From Pyxidicoccus xibeiensis (lineage in GTDB: Bacteria; Myxococcota; Myxococcia; Myxococcales; Myxococcaceae), in contig NZ_JAJVKV010000002.1 in NCBI RefSeq assembly GCF_024198175.1, positions 434,001-498,000 of the forward strand: 64,000 nucleotides of DNA, read 5' to 3'. Under the pieces are notes generated by a model, which searched no databases, was not told where the DNA came from, and saw nothing but the letters and a program-made list of their open reading frames with translations. The position numbers and the translations under genes are program-made. Within the stretch, counting starts at the first letter, position 1, and the number at the start of each line of letters is the position of its first letter. This document shows positions 36,250-43,952 of this stretch, piece by piece.

Positions 36250-37035
36250 TCACTGGGCGGGGGGCGAGCCCGCGAAGGCCAGGAGTCTTTCAACCCGGGT
36301 GCCCCGTGCACGCTCAGCGATGCGCTGGGCCCGCTCCGGGGCTACCGCCTGGAGCACGGCGTACAGCTCGAGCTTGTCTCCGGCCAGCGAGCGCCGCAGC
36401 TCGATGGGGAGCGCGGGCGCGAGGTTGTCGGCCAGGATGATCTGCTCCGCGAGCTCGAGCACCCGCGCCCGTTCCGGGTTCTCCTTCCAGCGAAGCGCCT
36501 GCTCCAGGTAGTCCACCTGGTACATCCTCTCGAGCTCGACCTCACTGGAGTAGGCCGTCTCGCCGGAGGACGTCAGGCGCGAGAAGGCCCGGTCGAGCCG
36601 CTCCGTCGAGGCCAGCATGGCCTGGAAGGTCTGGGTCTCCCCGGGCGTGCGGAGGATCTTCTGCTCGAAGAACTTGTAGTCCTCCAGGTCCTTGTTCTCC
36701 GCGAGCACCTTCCTGCGAACATAGTCCCGGCTGCCGATGTATTCGGGCGGTAGCGCCGCGGGCGTCCCCGGGGCGGGGGCGTCCGGCACGGGCGAGGGGC
36801 TCCCAGGCGCCTGGCCCGAGGGCAGCTGGCTGGCACTTCGCTCCCGTGCTTCCGGCGAGGGTGCCGGCGCCGAAGGCGGTGCCTCGACCGTCTGTGCATG
36901 GGTTGGCGCTGGCTGGGAATCCCGCGCGGGGTCCTGGAGCTGCACCCACGTCACGCCGCCTGCCACGCACACCACCACGGCAAGTCCCCACTTCCACCAT
37001 TGACTCGAACTGGATTGAGTGTGCTCCACGATCAT
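36250..37035 (-). CDS. Single-pass membrane protein with Pro-rich linker and helical C-terminal domain
   Basis: About 261 residues from the ATG at 37035 (AAGGGCAGG nearby); an upstream in-frame start at 37119 is less likely. A hydrophobic span near residues 15-33 (WGLAVVVCVAGGVTWVQL) follows a short cytoplasmic start. Then comes a Pro/Ala/Ser-rich linker of about 80 residues, and a charged, mainly helical domain of about 150 residues (LAENKDLEDYKFFEQKILRT onward). Such a layout suits a periplasmic or envelope-spanning helper, like lipase chaperones (long helical, Pro-rich linker, single anchor). By analogy it might be a foldase for the M4 protease encoded in the same operon, but this is inference. 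First gene of that operon. Confidence 0.7.
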   Translation of the reverse strand: MIVEHTQSSSSQWWKWGLAVVVCVAGGVTWVQLQDPARDSQPAPTHAQTVEAPPSAPAPSPEARERSASQLPSGQAPGSPSPVPDAPAPGTPAALPPEYIGSRDYVRRKVLAENKDLEDYKFFEQKILRTPGETQTFQAMLASTERLDRAFSRLTSSGETAYSSEVELERMYQVDYLEQALRWKENPERARVLELAEQIILADNLAPALPIELRRSLAGDKLELYAVLQAVAPERAQRIAERARGTRVERLLAFAGSPPAQ

Positions 37036-37147
37036 GCCTGCCCTTGTGACTTCGTGTTGGACTGAGTCACGGACGAGTGAATGGGGCTCATCAAACGCGC
37101 GGGGGGCCGGATTCACCATGCCCCCCGCGCCGAAGACTACGCCAGGC

Positions 37148-38056
37148 CTACGGGGCGAAGACAGAGTCTGGAATGTTCTGCCGCCGCAGGACCCGGTTGC
37201 TCTCGGTCACCGTCTTGTCCTGGTAGCGGCCGGAGCCATTGAGGAAGCCCTGGGCCACCACGATGTTCGTCACCGCGTCGTACGTGGAAGGCTTCAGGTT
37301 GTACGTCTTCCCGAAGTACAGCTCCTTCTCGACGGAGACGATGGGGTCGAGCGAGCCGTCCTCGCGGATGAGCTCATCGCCCTCCCGGAACTCGTCGGCC
37401 TGCTTCATCACGCCGGAGCTGTCCAGGACGGGGTGGTTGGTGGTGACGCGCAGGTGGCCGCCCAGCCGGGTGCGGATGTTGAGGATGGTCTGCTCGGCCT
37501 CCACCACGTCCGCCGTGTAGGCCACCACCCGGCCCGTCTGGAAGGACAGCCGGTCCATGGAGGCGTCCGGCGACAGGGTGACGACGTCCGTGCGCTGCGA
37601 CTGCATCGCCTCCTTGATGGCCAGCTCGCCCGTGGAGAAGCGCAGCTGCTGCTCCGGCGTGTAGCAGCCGATCACGCAGTCCGTCACGACGCGGGCGCCG
37701 CCACCGTGCGGCGCGCTATACGGCACCGTGCACGCCGCATTCCGGTCGGTGGGCGCGACCCAGACCGCGGCGTTCGCCGTCGCCGAGGCCTCCCACCCGA
37801 ACACCGGGTAGGTGTAGAGGCTCTTGGGCTGGATCGTGCCCGAGCTGGGATCGAAGAAGCTCCTGTAGTCAAAGGCCTGCTGCGCGGTGATCTTCCCACA
37901 CCGCAGCGCCCACTCGACGCGCTCGTTGGCCTGGGCATTGTTGAAGAGCTGATCCGAGGCGCACCTTCCTTCCACGACCTGGGCCGAGGCTCCGGTTGCT
38001 CCCAACAGCATCACCACGAGCAGCGACTGCCCCCACGGAATGTGACGGATATTCAC
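37148..38056 (-). CDS. Secreted Hint-domain (hedgehog/intein-like) protein, copy A
   Basis: 302 residues with a cleavable signal peptide (ending GASAQ). A conserved 110-residue N-terminal domain (GRCASDQLFNNAQANERVEW onward) is followed by a Hint domain that begins at the Cys of VIGCYTPEQ. The domain carries the block-B motif VTTNHPVLDSS and ends near NIVVAQGFLNGSG, before a 20-residue tail (NIPDSVFAP). Hint domains cleave or rearrange their own peptide bond. The Cys nucleophile and the TTNH motif are present, but the usual C-terminal His-Asn is not seen, as in some bacterial intein-like types. It is one of three tandem paralogues (with 38257-38646 and 38826-39737). The function is unknown. 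Confidence 0.85.
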   Translation of the reverse strand: MNIRHIPWGQSLLVVMLLGATGASAQVVEGRCASDQLFNNAQANERVEWALRCGKITAQQAFDYRSFFDPSSGTIQPKSLYTYPVFGWEASATANAAVWVAPTDRNAACTVPYSAPHGGGARVVTDCVIGCYTPEQQLRFSTGELAIKEAMQSQRTDVVTLSPDASMDRLSFQTGRVVAYTADVVEAEQTILNIRTRLGGHLRVTTNHPVLDSSGVMKQADEFREGDELIREDGSLDPIVSVEKELYFGKTYNLKPSTYDAVTNIVVAQGFLNGSGRYQDKTVTESNRVLRRQNIPDSVFAP

Positions 38057-38125
38057 GATTGGCTCCTATTGGACGGCAAGAGACTTCGCTCACTCAACAG
38101 CACGACAGTTGTTTCTGCGACGCGG

Positions 38126-38256
38126 TCACTGCACGAAGACAGAGTCCGGGATGTTCTGGCGCAGCAGGACCCGGTTCTTCCCGGTGAGAGTCCTGGGAGA
38201 CGATGGGGGCGCGCGAGCGGTCCTCGCGGATGAGCTCGTCGCGCTCCTGGAGCTCA
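38126..38256 (-). pseudogene. Decayed Hint-domain remnant of copy B
   Basis: Directly after the stop of the 129-residue ORF, the reverse strand still encodes fragments of the paralogues' Hint domain. One frame reads DELQERDELIREDRSRAPIVS, equivalent to ADEFREGDELIREDGSLDPIVS in copy A. Another frame reads TLTGKNRVLLRQNIPDSVFVQ and a stop, equivalent to the C-terminal end of the intact copies. Two internal deletions and frameshifts separate these blocks, so the Hint part of copy B is not expressed. Confidence 0.75.
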
Positions 38257-38646
38257 TCAACCCATGATGCATTCCGTGATCACGTGGGCGTAGGCACCAT
38301 GCGCCGCGCTATACGGCACCTGGCACGACGCACTCCGGTTGATGGGGGCGACCCAGACCAGGGAGGTGTAGAGATCCGTCAACCACCCGAACAGCGGGTA
38401 GGTGTAGACGGCCTTGGGCCTGACCGTGCTCGTGCTCACATCGAAGTAGTATCTGTATCCCCAGGCCATCTGCGGGGTGATGTACCCACACCGCAGCGCC
38501 CACTCGATGCGCTCGTTGGACTGGGCATTGTTGAAGAGCGGATCCGCGGCGCACCGGCCCTCGTTGGGCACCTGGGCGGACGCAGTACCCCCCAACAGCA
38601 GAGACACGAGCAGCGACTTCCCCCACGGAAGGTGACGGATACTCAT
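38257..38646 (-). CDS. Truncated Hint-family paralogue, N-terminal domain only (copy B)
   Basis: 129 residues equal to the signal peptide (ending GTASAQ) and the N-terminal domain of the flanking paralogues. It stops one residue after the position where their Hint Cys would follow (ECIMG, then TGA). About 150 Hint residues are deleted. The upstream 70 bases are nearly the same as those of copy A, so the promoter region was duplicated too. It could still give a stable secreted domain, but the Hint remnants after the stop show that this is a damaged copy, not a designed short gene. Confidence 0.6.
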   Translation of the reverse strand: MSIRHLPWGKSLLVSLLLGGTASAQVPNEGRCAADPLFNNAQSNERIEWALRCGYITPQMAWGYRYYFDVSTSTVRPKAVYTYPLFGWLTDLYTSLVWVAPINRSASCQVPYSAAHGAYAHVITECIMG

Positions 38647-38825
38647 GACTGGCTCCTTGTGGACGGCGAGAGGCTTCGCTCACGCAACAGCACGAGCTGT
38701 TTCTCCGACGCGTTGAAGCCGGCCCGTCCAATGCGTCAGCTGACGATGCGAGGGCAACCGGGGCGGCATTGCTGCCACGGGTCCGGGTGCCCTCCAAACC
38801 CCGCGCGGAGGACCGCGCCAGAGGG

Positions 38826-39737
38826 TTACGGCACGAAGACAGAGTCCGGGATGTTCTTGCGCAGCAGGGCCCGGCTGTTCTCGGTGACCGACTTGTCCTG
38901 GTAGCGGCCAGAGCCATTGAGGAAGCCCTGGGCCACGACGATGTTGGTCACCGGGTCGTACGTGGAAGGCTTCAGGTTGTACGTCTTCCCGAAGTACAGC
39001 TCCTTCTCGATGGAGTCGATGGGGTCGAGCGAGCCGTCCTCGCGGACCAGCTCGTCGCCCTCCCGGAACTCATCGGCCTGCTTCATCACGCCGGAGCTGT
39101 CCAGGACGGGGTGGTTGGTGGTGACGCGCAGGTGGCCGCCCTTCCGGGTGCGGATGTTGAGGATGGGCTGCTCGGCGTCCACCACGTCCGCCACGTAGGC
39201 CACCACCTGGCCCGTCTGGAAGGACAGCCGGTCCATGGTGGCGTCCGGAGACAGGGTGACGACGTCCGTGCGATGCGTCTGCATCGCCTCCTTGATGGCC
39301 ACCTCGCCCGTGGAGAAGCGCAGCTTCTGCTCCGGCGTGTAGCAGCCCACCAGGCACTCATCCACGACGTGGGCGTTACCACCATACGTCGCGTTGTACG
39401 GCACCGTGCATGACGCATTCCGGTCGGTGGGCGCGACCCAGACCAGGGTATTGTAGATATTCGTCAACCACCCGAACAGCGGGTAGGTGAAGAGGTCCTT
39501 GGGCTTCACCGCCGAGGCGGCGACATCGAAGTAGTACCTGTAGCTGAAGGCGGCCTGCGAGTTGATGTACCCGCACCGCAGCGCCCACTCGATGCGCTCA
39601 TTCGCCGCGGCGTTGCTGAAGAGCTGATCCGAGGCGCACCGGCCCTCGTTGGGCACCTGCGCGGACGCAGTGGCCCCGGTGAACAACAGCACCGCCACGG
39701 CAAGAGATCTGACCCACGGCAACAATGGAAGCTTCAT
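38826..39737 (-). CDS. Secreted Hint-domain (hedgehog/intein-like) protein, copy C
   Basis: 303 residues, highly similar over its whole length to copy A. It has a signal peptide ending ATASAQ, an N-terminal domain (GRCASDQLFSNAAANERIEW onward) and a Hint domain starting at the Cys of LVGCYTPEQ. VTTNHPVLDSS and the end NIVVAQGFLNGSG are almost unchanged. The N-terminal domain has diverged most (for example INSQAAFSYRYYFDV), while the Hint part is nearly identical, which suggests conservation or gene conversion of the Hint domain. It is the first in transcription order of the three tandem copies. Secreted; role not known. Confidence 0.85.
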   Translation of the reverse strand: MKLPLLPWVRSLAVAVLLFTGATASAQVPNEGRCASDQLFSNAAANERIEWALRCGYINSQAAFSYRYYFDVAASAVKPKDLFTYPLFGWLTNIYNTLVWVAPTDRNASCTVPYNATYGGNAHVVDECLVGCYTPEQKLRFSTGEVAIKEAMQTHRTDVVTLSPDATMDRLSFQTGQVVAYVADVVDAEQPILNIRTRKGGHLRVTTNHPVLDSSGVMKQADEFREGDELVREDGSLDPIDSIEKELYFGKTYNLKPSTYDPVTNIVVAQGFLNGSGRYQDKSVTENSRALLRKNIPDSVFVP

Positions 39738-40111
39738 GGCTCATGCTCCTTGTGAAGGAAATCATTGTCTGTGACGACTCTGCGGCCCCCAGATAGGTGC
39801 TCCATCCGCCCGAGCAATCAGCGACAGCTCATGAATACTTCCCGGGCCGCCCCTCTCTGCCTCTGGGTAAGTAGAGTGGATTGCCAATATCAGACTTTAC
39901 GCGGAGTATCAATTGCCATTACGCACCGTGCGTCAGCTCTTGGCTCACGGAAGAGACGCGCACCGTCCGAATCCTTGCCTGGGTTTCTCGAAGATTTCCC
40001 TGGCCAGGCGAGGCCGCACGCGAAAGCACGGAATGCGCGCACGGGTGACCATGCCCTCTCCAGAGAGGACACGGCCACCCGGCGCGCGGTGTCACCTCCG
40101 CGGCGCGGCGC
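39738..40111. other. 374-base intergenic region
   Basis: Upstream region of Hint copy C and downstream of the Tat-signal gene. It is AT-richer around 39870-39920 and could contain the copy C promoter. No gene, repeat or clear terminator was recognised. Confidence 0.5.
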
Positions 40112-40348
40112 CTAGCTGCGCGCGGCGAGGGAGGTCATCAGGTCCTGGCGCGCCACCCCGTACAGGCCGGCGTCCAGCGTGCTCGCGCCGGTGTCGAGCA
40201 GCCACAGCTCCAGGGCGCCCAGGCCTGGGGCCGCCGCGGGAGCAGCACTGACGACGCTGGCGCCGAAGCCTGCGGGCACCATCACGGAGGCGGTGGCGAG
40301 GCCCATCGCCTTGAGGAAGTTACGGCGGTTCGACGAGTCTCCAGACAT
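40112..40348 (-). CDS. Small Tat-signal protein
   Basis: 78 residues from the ATG at 40348, preceded by AAGGAGAG. The N-terminus carries a twin-arginine motif (NRRNFLKAMG) and a hydrophobic stretch ending VVSAAPAAA, so it is predicted to be exported folded by the Tat pathway. The mature part is only about 40 residues (LWLLDTGASTLDAGLYGV), too short for a cofactor enzyme. Tat substrates of this size are usually carried by a partner or are small structural proteins. It follows the 'DIFSGR' lipoprotein gene by 58 bases on the same strand and is probably in the same operon. Function unknown. Confidence 0.72.
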   Translation of the reverse strand: MSGDSSNRRNFLKAMGLATASVMVPAGFGASVVSAAPAAAPGLGALELWLLDTGASTLDAGLYGVARQDLMTSLAARS

Positions 40349-40406
40349 GGCTCTCTCCTTCGCTTGGAACATCTCACGGCGGGCCGGCAGCGCCCGCCGA
40401 CAGGTC

Positions 40407-40883
40407 TCATGGCTTGGCTGACTGCACCTGCGATTCCACGGTCGTGAACAGCTCCGGCGCCAGGTGGGGCCTGGCTCCGGCCAGCAGCCGCTGCTCCACC
40501 TTCCGTCCCGAGTCCTCGAGCAGCACGGTGCGCCCGGCCTCGGTGTACTCGATGACATCCGTGTACGCCCGCGCCTGGGCACCGTCCGCCCACGTCACCG
40601 TGAAGCCCCGGTAGCCCAGCCCCACGTCGGGGATGGGCCGAGAGCCCTTCGGCAGCGCCTGGACGGACTGGCGCAGCGCGCGCGCGTCCTCGGCCGACAG
40701 CGCCCACGTGGGCGCCTCCCGGCCGCTGAAGATGTCCACACTGGCTCGCGCCTGGGTCAAGGCCTCCCTCTCTTCCATGCTCGCGGGCGTGGGGGTGGGG
40801 GGCTCTCCACCCGTGGAGCACGCCAGGGCTGCCATCACTCCCAGCCCCAGGGCAAGCCCCAGGAAGGGAGGTGATGGCCTCAC
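40407..40883 (-). CDS. Lipoprotein with 'DIFSGR' domain
   Basis: 158 residues from a GTG at 40883 that overlaps the stop of the upstream gene (GTGA). A lipoprotein signal ends in AALAC. The mature part carries the motif VDIFSGREAPTWALSAEDAR and, about 35 residues later, VGLGYRGFTV, which match the N-terminal domain of the upstream protein (VELDIFSGRPNPKWTLSERE, GGLGYRGFVL). The remaining part is beta-rich (AYTDVIEYTEAGRTVLLEDSGRKVEQ). The shared domain in two coupled genes, one lipid-anchored and one fused to a Cys/His-rich domain, suggests a common binding partner. No known family was recognised. Confidence 0.78.
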   Translation of the reverse strand: MRPSPPFLGLALGLGVMAALACSTGGEPPTPTPASMEEREALTQARASVDIFSGREAPTWALSAEDARALRQSVQALPKGSRPIPDVGLGYRGFTVTWADGAQARAYTDVIEYTEAGRTVLLEDSGRKVEQRLLAGARPHLAPELFTTVESQVQSAKP

Positions 40884-41704
40884 GACACGACCAGGTTGAA
40901 GCCCCGGTAGTAGCCGCAGAAGATGGTGTAGCCGCCGCGGTTGCACGTCTCGGGGTTCGTGATGAGCTGGTTCGAGTTGTCGGTGTTGCGCGCCGCCGTC
41001 TGGCCCGGCTTGTGGCACCAGTGGTTGTTCGCGCAGAACCGGTACCAGTGGTAGTCGTAGCCCGGCCAGATGACGAGGCAGACGTTGTAGTTGGCGTCCG
41101 AGCGGCAGGTCGTGAGCCAGCCGTCACGCAGCGCCGCGGCACCCACGTTGGTACAGTCGATGGCGGTGTACATCTGCCCGGCGGCGCGGCCCGGCTGCGC
41201 GAACGTGTTGCTGCGGTAGTTGCTCGCGAAGTTGTAGCAGTTGTTGTACCGCATGTACGACGCGCCGTTCCAGAACGTGAAGTCGGTGTCGCTGGAGAGG
41301 GCCGCGGGGTAGCAGTAGGAGGGGGCGAGGCCCTGCAGGTCCATCGTCTCGATGATGGTCTGCTCCGCCGCGCCCAGCACCGGCCCCGGGTCCTTCAGGT
41401 CCAGCCGCGCGCTCTCCGCCGTGTGCAGCAGGAACGCGGCGCTCTCCGCGGCCTCCGGCTGGAAGCGCCCACCCAGGCGCACCGTCGACGGCAGCCCGAG
41501 GCGCTTCCAGTCATCGACCGCCCCGGTGTCCTCCGCGCGCAGGACGAAGCCGCGGTAGCCCAGGCCGCCCGTGTCGGCGTCGAGCGGCAACAGCAGCGAG
41601 GGGTCCGCGCGGATGCGCTCGGCCAGCTGCCGCACTTCCCTCTCTGACAGCGTCCACTTCGGGTTGGGACGTCCCGAGAAGATGTCCAGCTCGACAGTCA
41701 CCAT
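40880..41704 (-). CDS. 'DIFSGR'-domain protein with putative cysteine-hydrolase-like C-terminal domain
   Basis: 274 residues from the ATG at 41704 (GAGGTG before it; the TTG five codons upstream is less likely). The N-terminal domain (VELDIFSGRPNPKWTLSERE) is shared with the downstream lipoprotein. The C-terminal half contains MRYNNCYNFASN, AQPGRAAGQ, and GYDYHWYRFCANNHWCHKPG. That spacing of an NCYxxA Cys, a DYHWYR His and a following Asn/Asp-rich run (NTDNSNQLI) looks like the Cys-His(-Asp) arrangement of papain- or NlpC-like folds. There are nine or so Cys residues. No signal peptide is seen. First gene of the three-gene set; a cysteine hydrolase activity is an inference from motif spacing only. 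Confidence 0.72.
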   Translation of the reverse strand: MVTVELDIFSGRPNPKWTLSEREVRQLAERIRADPSLLLPLDADTGGLGYRGFVLRAEDTGAVDDWKRLGLPSTVRLGGRFQPEAAESAAFLLHTAESARLDLKDPGPVLGAAEQTIIETMDLQGLAPSYCYPAALSSDTDFTFWNGASYMRYNNCYNFASNYRSNTFAQPGRAAGQMYTAIDCTNVGAAALRDGWLTTCRSDANYNVCLVIWPGYDYHWYRFCANNHWCHKPGQTAARNTDNSNQLITNPETCNRGGYTIFCGYYRGFNLVVS

Positions 41705-41816
41705 GTGACACCTCGGCAATGGCTCGCATCATAGGAGGCGAGCGCGGGAAGAGGTTGCGGGAATGGACAGACGAAATACGCGAGACCTCCTTCGCAGTCA
41801 ACGGAGTATTCGCGAA

Positions 41817-41822
41817 ATTATA
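41817..41822 (-). promoter_or_regulatory. Candidate -10 element upstream of the 'DIFSGR' operon
   Basis: On the reverse strand the sequence reads TTTTATAATTTC, a perfect TATAAT, in the most AT-rich part of this region. It lies about 110 bases before the ATG at 41704. No good -35 hexamer was found at 16-18 bases, so support is limited. Confidence 0.35.
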
Positions 41823-41900
41823 AAACATCCGCTTTAACGCGGTTTGGCATGGTTTTGTATCGGGCGGAGTTTTTCACTCGGCGTGCGTAAGGGATTACCG

Positions 41901-41914
41901 AGCCCCTCGGGGCT
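41901..41914. terminator. Short hairpin downstream of the methyltransferase gene
   Basis: AGCCC-CTCG-GGGCT, a 5-bp GC-rich stem with a tetraloop, located 64 bases after the methyltransferase stop on the reverse strand. No T-run follows on that strand, so termination is tentative. Confidence 0.3.
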
Positions 41915-41977
41915 TTCAATGAATTTCAATGCTTGTGGTGGGGGTGCTAAGTGAATCCACTTAGACGGCAGCGCGAC

Positions 41978-42949
41978 TCACTTCACCCGGCGAATCCAGA
42001 AGCTGCCGGGCCAGTCCACGGGAGCGCCCCGGTAGGAGGGGAAGGCCTGACGGAGCCGCTCCGGTTGCGTCAGGTGCATGAAGCTGCTGCCCCAGAGCAC
42101 CTCGAAGCTGTCGTTGAAGGACAGGAACGCCTGGAGCAGGTACTGCTCCGTCCAGAAGCGGCGGTGCTCCAGCACCCAGTCCCGCGGATACTCCGCTGGC
42201 AGGAAGATGTCGTGGATGTGCACCACCACGCCCTTCTTCAGTCGGGGCAGCAGCTCCAGGAACTCCACCTGGACATCACTGCCCACCTTCAGCACATGGC
42301 TGGAGTCGATGAAGAGGATGTCGTTCTCCTCCAGCCTCGCCACCTCCGACAACGGGATGTCCTGCGCCTTCACCGGCTCCAGGCGCGTCAGCCCGGGGAA
42401 GCCCGCGCGCAGCACGTCGCTCGGATACGGCTCGAACGCCACCAGCTCACACGCGGGCGCGCCCTGTGACGCGTTCATCCGGCACGCCTGGGCGGCCAGC
42501 CGCGTGGACCAGCCCGAGCCAATCTCGAAGAGCCGGCGCGGCCTGAGCTCCCGCACGAGGCAGTACAGCAGCTCCGCGTCCACCGTCCCGAACGCGCTGT
42601 TGTCCAGGTGGTACTCATGCGGCGCGCCCGTGGGACCGCGCGGAAACGCCGTGTACTCGTCGCGGTACTTCGCGGAGATGCGCTCCAGCAGCTCGAGCTG
42701 ACTCGAGGCGCGCAGGTCCACGCCCACCATCTCCGAGCGCGCGCCCCAGAGCGACTCCGGCAGCGAGCCCGTGTCGGGGATGGGCTGATAGAAGTGGTTC
42801 GGCGTGACGTGGTAGCCGCTCCGCTCGAAGACCTGGAACATCCGAGGGTCATCGAGCAGCCCGAGCCGGCGGCCTCCGTTGACCAGTCCCTGGGCCAGCA
42901 GCTCCTTGAGTCGGCGCTTGATGAGCATGAGCGGCGCGGAGACTACCAC
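41978..42949 (-). CDS. Class I SAM-dependent methyltransferase (Methyltransferase_24 type)
   Basis: 323 residues. The SAM-binding glycine loop is LFEIGSGWSTRL near residue 150, followed by an acidic strand end (LVAFEPYP) and the conserved ENDILFIDSSHVLKVGSDVQVEF segment. This is the arrangement of the Methyltransferase_24 group, often placed next to glycan or natural-product genes. The start is uncertain: a GTG at 42949 or an ATG at 42928 (MLIKRRLKEL), neither with a strong ribosome binding site. It is monocistronic, with no partner genes suggesting the acceptor. A cytoplasmic O- or N-methyltransferase of unknown substrate. Confidence 0.82.
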   Translation of the reverse strand: MVVSAPLMLIKRRLKELLAQGLVNGGRRLGLLDDPRMFQVFERSGYHVTPNHFYQPIPDTGSLPESLWGARSEMVGVDLRASSQLELLERISAKYRDEYTAFPRGPTGAPHEYHLDNSAFGTVDAELLYCLVRELRPRRLFEIGSGWSTRLAAQACRMNASQGAPACELVAFEPYPSDVLRAGFPGLTRLEPVKAQDIPLSEVARLEENDILFIDSSHVLKVGSDVQVEFLELLPRLKKGVVVHIHDIFLPAEYPRDWVLEHRRFWTEQYLLQAFLSFNDSFEVLWGSSFMHLTQPERLRQAFPSYRGAPVDWPGSFWIRRVK

Positions 42950-43040
42950 CGCCGGGGCCTACGGCCTCCCTTTCGGCGCGGCCTCCGTCGCTCGCCGCGG
43001 AGTGCGCCGAAACCAGCAAAAGAAACTCAATGTAGATTGC

Positions 43041-43085
43041 GAACGAGCTGCCAACTCGTTCCTGGCAGGTTGAACTTTTAAAGTT
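43041..43085. promoter_or_regulatory. Inverted repeats in the control region of the lipoprotein at 43179
   Basis: GAACGAG-(7)-CTCGTTC (43041-43061), a perfect 7-bp inverted repeat, is followed by AACTTTTAAAGTT (43073-43085), a perfect AT-rich palindrome. Both lie in the only AT-rich stretch between the methyltransferase and the lipoprotein, so an operator or promoter role is likely. Confidence 0.4.
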
Positions 43086-43178
43086 GTTTTCCATGTTTTA
43101 CCAGTATTCGTCGGTTCTGGCCTATCCTTGCTGGAGCGGCGTCCCATGACGGGGCGCGCTCCAGTTGGAGGAACGCTC

Positions 43179-43793
43179 ATGCACAAGCGGATTGGCTTCC
43201 TGGTGGTGTCCAGCGTCGTCCTGGCCGGGGTGGGATGCGGCGAGGGGCTGGAGGCGGGCGTGTCGCCGGAGGGCCCGGAGAGGGTGGCCGCGGGCGCGCC
43301 GGGCTCGAAGGAGAACCCCATCGTCGCGCAGCTGAAAGTCATCCGTGTCCAGGAGCAGGAAGAGCAGCACGCGTCGCTGGGCCGGTGCACGGTGCGGACG
43401 GTGCAGTCCGAGGTGTCGGCCCCGGGCCATGAGCCCTTCCTCGCCACGGAGACGTACCGCTCGTGTGAGCGGGGCCCGGAGGCGATGGGCTCGGGCGACT
43501 CCAGCGCCATGGCGTCCTCTGGAAACGTCAACCAGTACGCGCCCGCGCCGAGCTACACCTGCACCCGGGGCCAGGGGCTGACCAGCAACTGGGCGGGCTC
43601 GGGCACCATCGAGACGCAGTACGTGTCCTACGAGTCGGGCGGCGGCTTCTACATCGCCTATGGCTCGGCGATTGGCCTCGGCATGGGCCCGACGCTGAGC
43701 TGGAGCTTCGGCGGCTCCTCTTCGTGGCGCATCTACGCCGCGACGATGCGCACGAGCGGCACCCTCTCGGGCAAAGGCACGTCCTGCTCCTGA
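43179..43793 (+). CDS. Secreted lipoprotein of unknown function
   Basis: 204 residues from the ATG at 43179, preceded by GGAGG at seven bases; the ATG at 43128 lacks such a site. A lipoprotein signal ends in AGVGC (Cys20). The first mature half is charged (IVAQLKVIRVQEQEEQHASL) and includes Cys pairs around TYRSCERGP. The second half is rich in Ser, Gly, Tyr and Trp (QGLTSNWAGSGTIETQYVSY and GPTLSWSFGGSSSWRIYA), suggesting a small beta-sandwich, with a last Cys at the penultimate residue (GTSCS). No family recognised. It is alone and converges on the hydrolase gene. Confidence 0.75.
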   Translation: MHKRIGFLVVSSVVLAGVGCGEGLEAGVSPEGPERVAAGAPGSKENPIVAQLKVIRVQEQEEQHASLGRCTVRTVQSEVSAPGHEPFLATETYRSCERGPEAMGSGDSSAMASSGNVNQYAPAPSYTCTRGQGLTSNWAGSGTIETQYVSYESGGGFYIAYGSAIGLGMGPTLSWSFGGSSSWRIYAATMRTSGTLSGKGTSCS

Positions 43794-43952
43794 GCGCCCC
43801 GCAGCGGCTCGGTCCGTGACGAGGAGCGGGGCTCCGCCGCGCCCTATGCCCTACCAAGAGCCCGTTCACCGTGCCGTGGGCGTTGCGAAGGGACTCGCAG
43901 CGCCCTGTCCGGAGTCTCCCGTGCCAAGAGCGTCGCGAGGCTCGTCGCTCGC

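Noticed and set aside
38126..38256. Programmed frameshift to restore the Hint domain of copy B
   Set aside because: Two separate deletions of about 150 Hint residues in total are needed to explain the fragments, so a frameshift alone could not restore a Hint domain.
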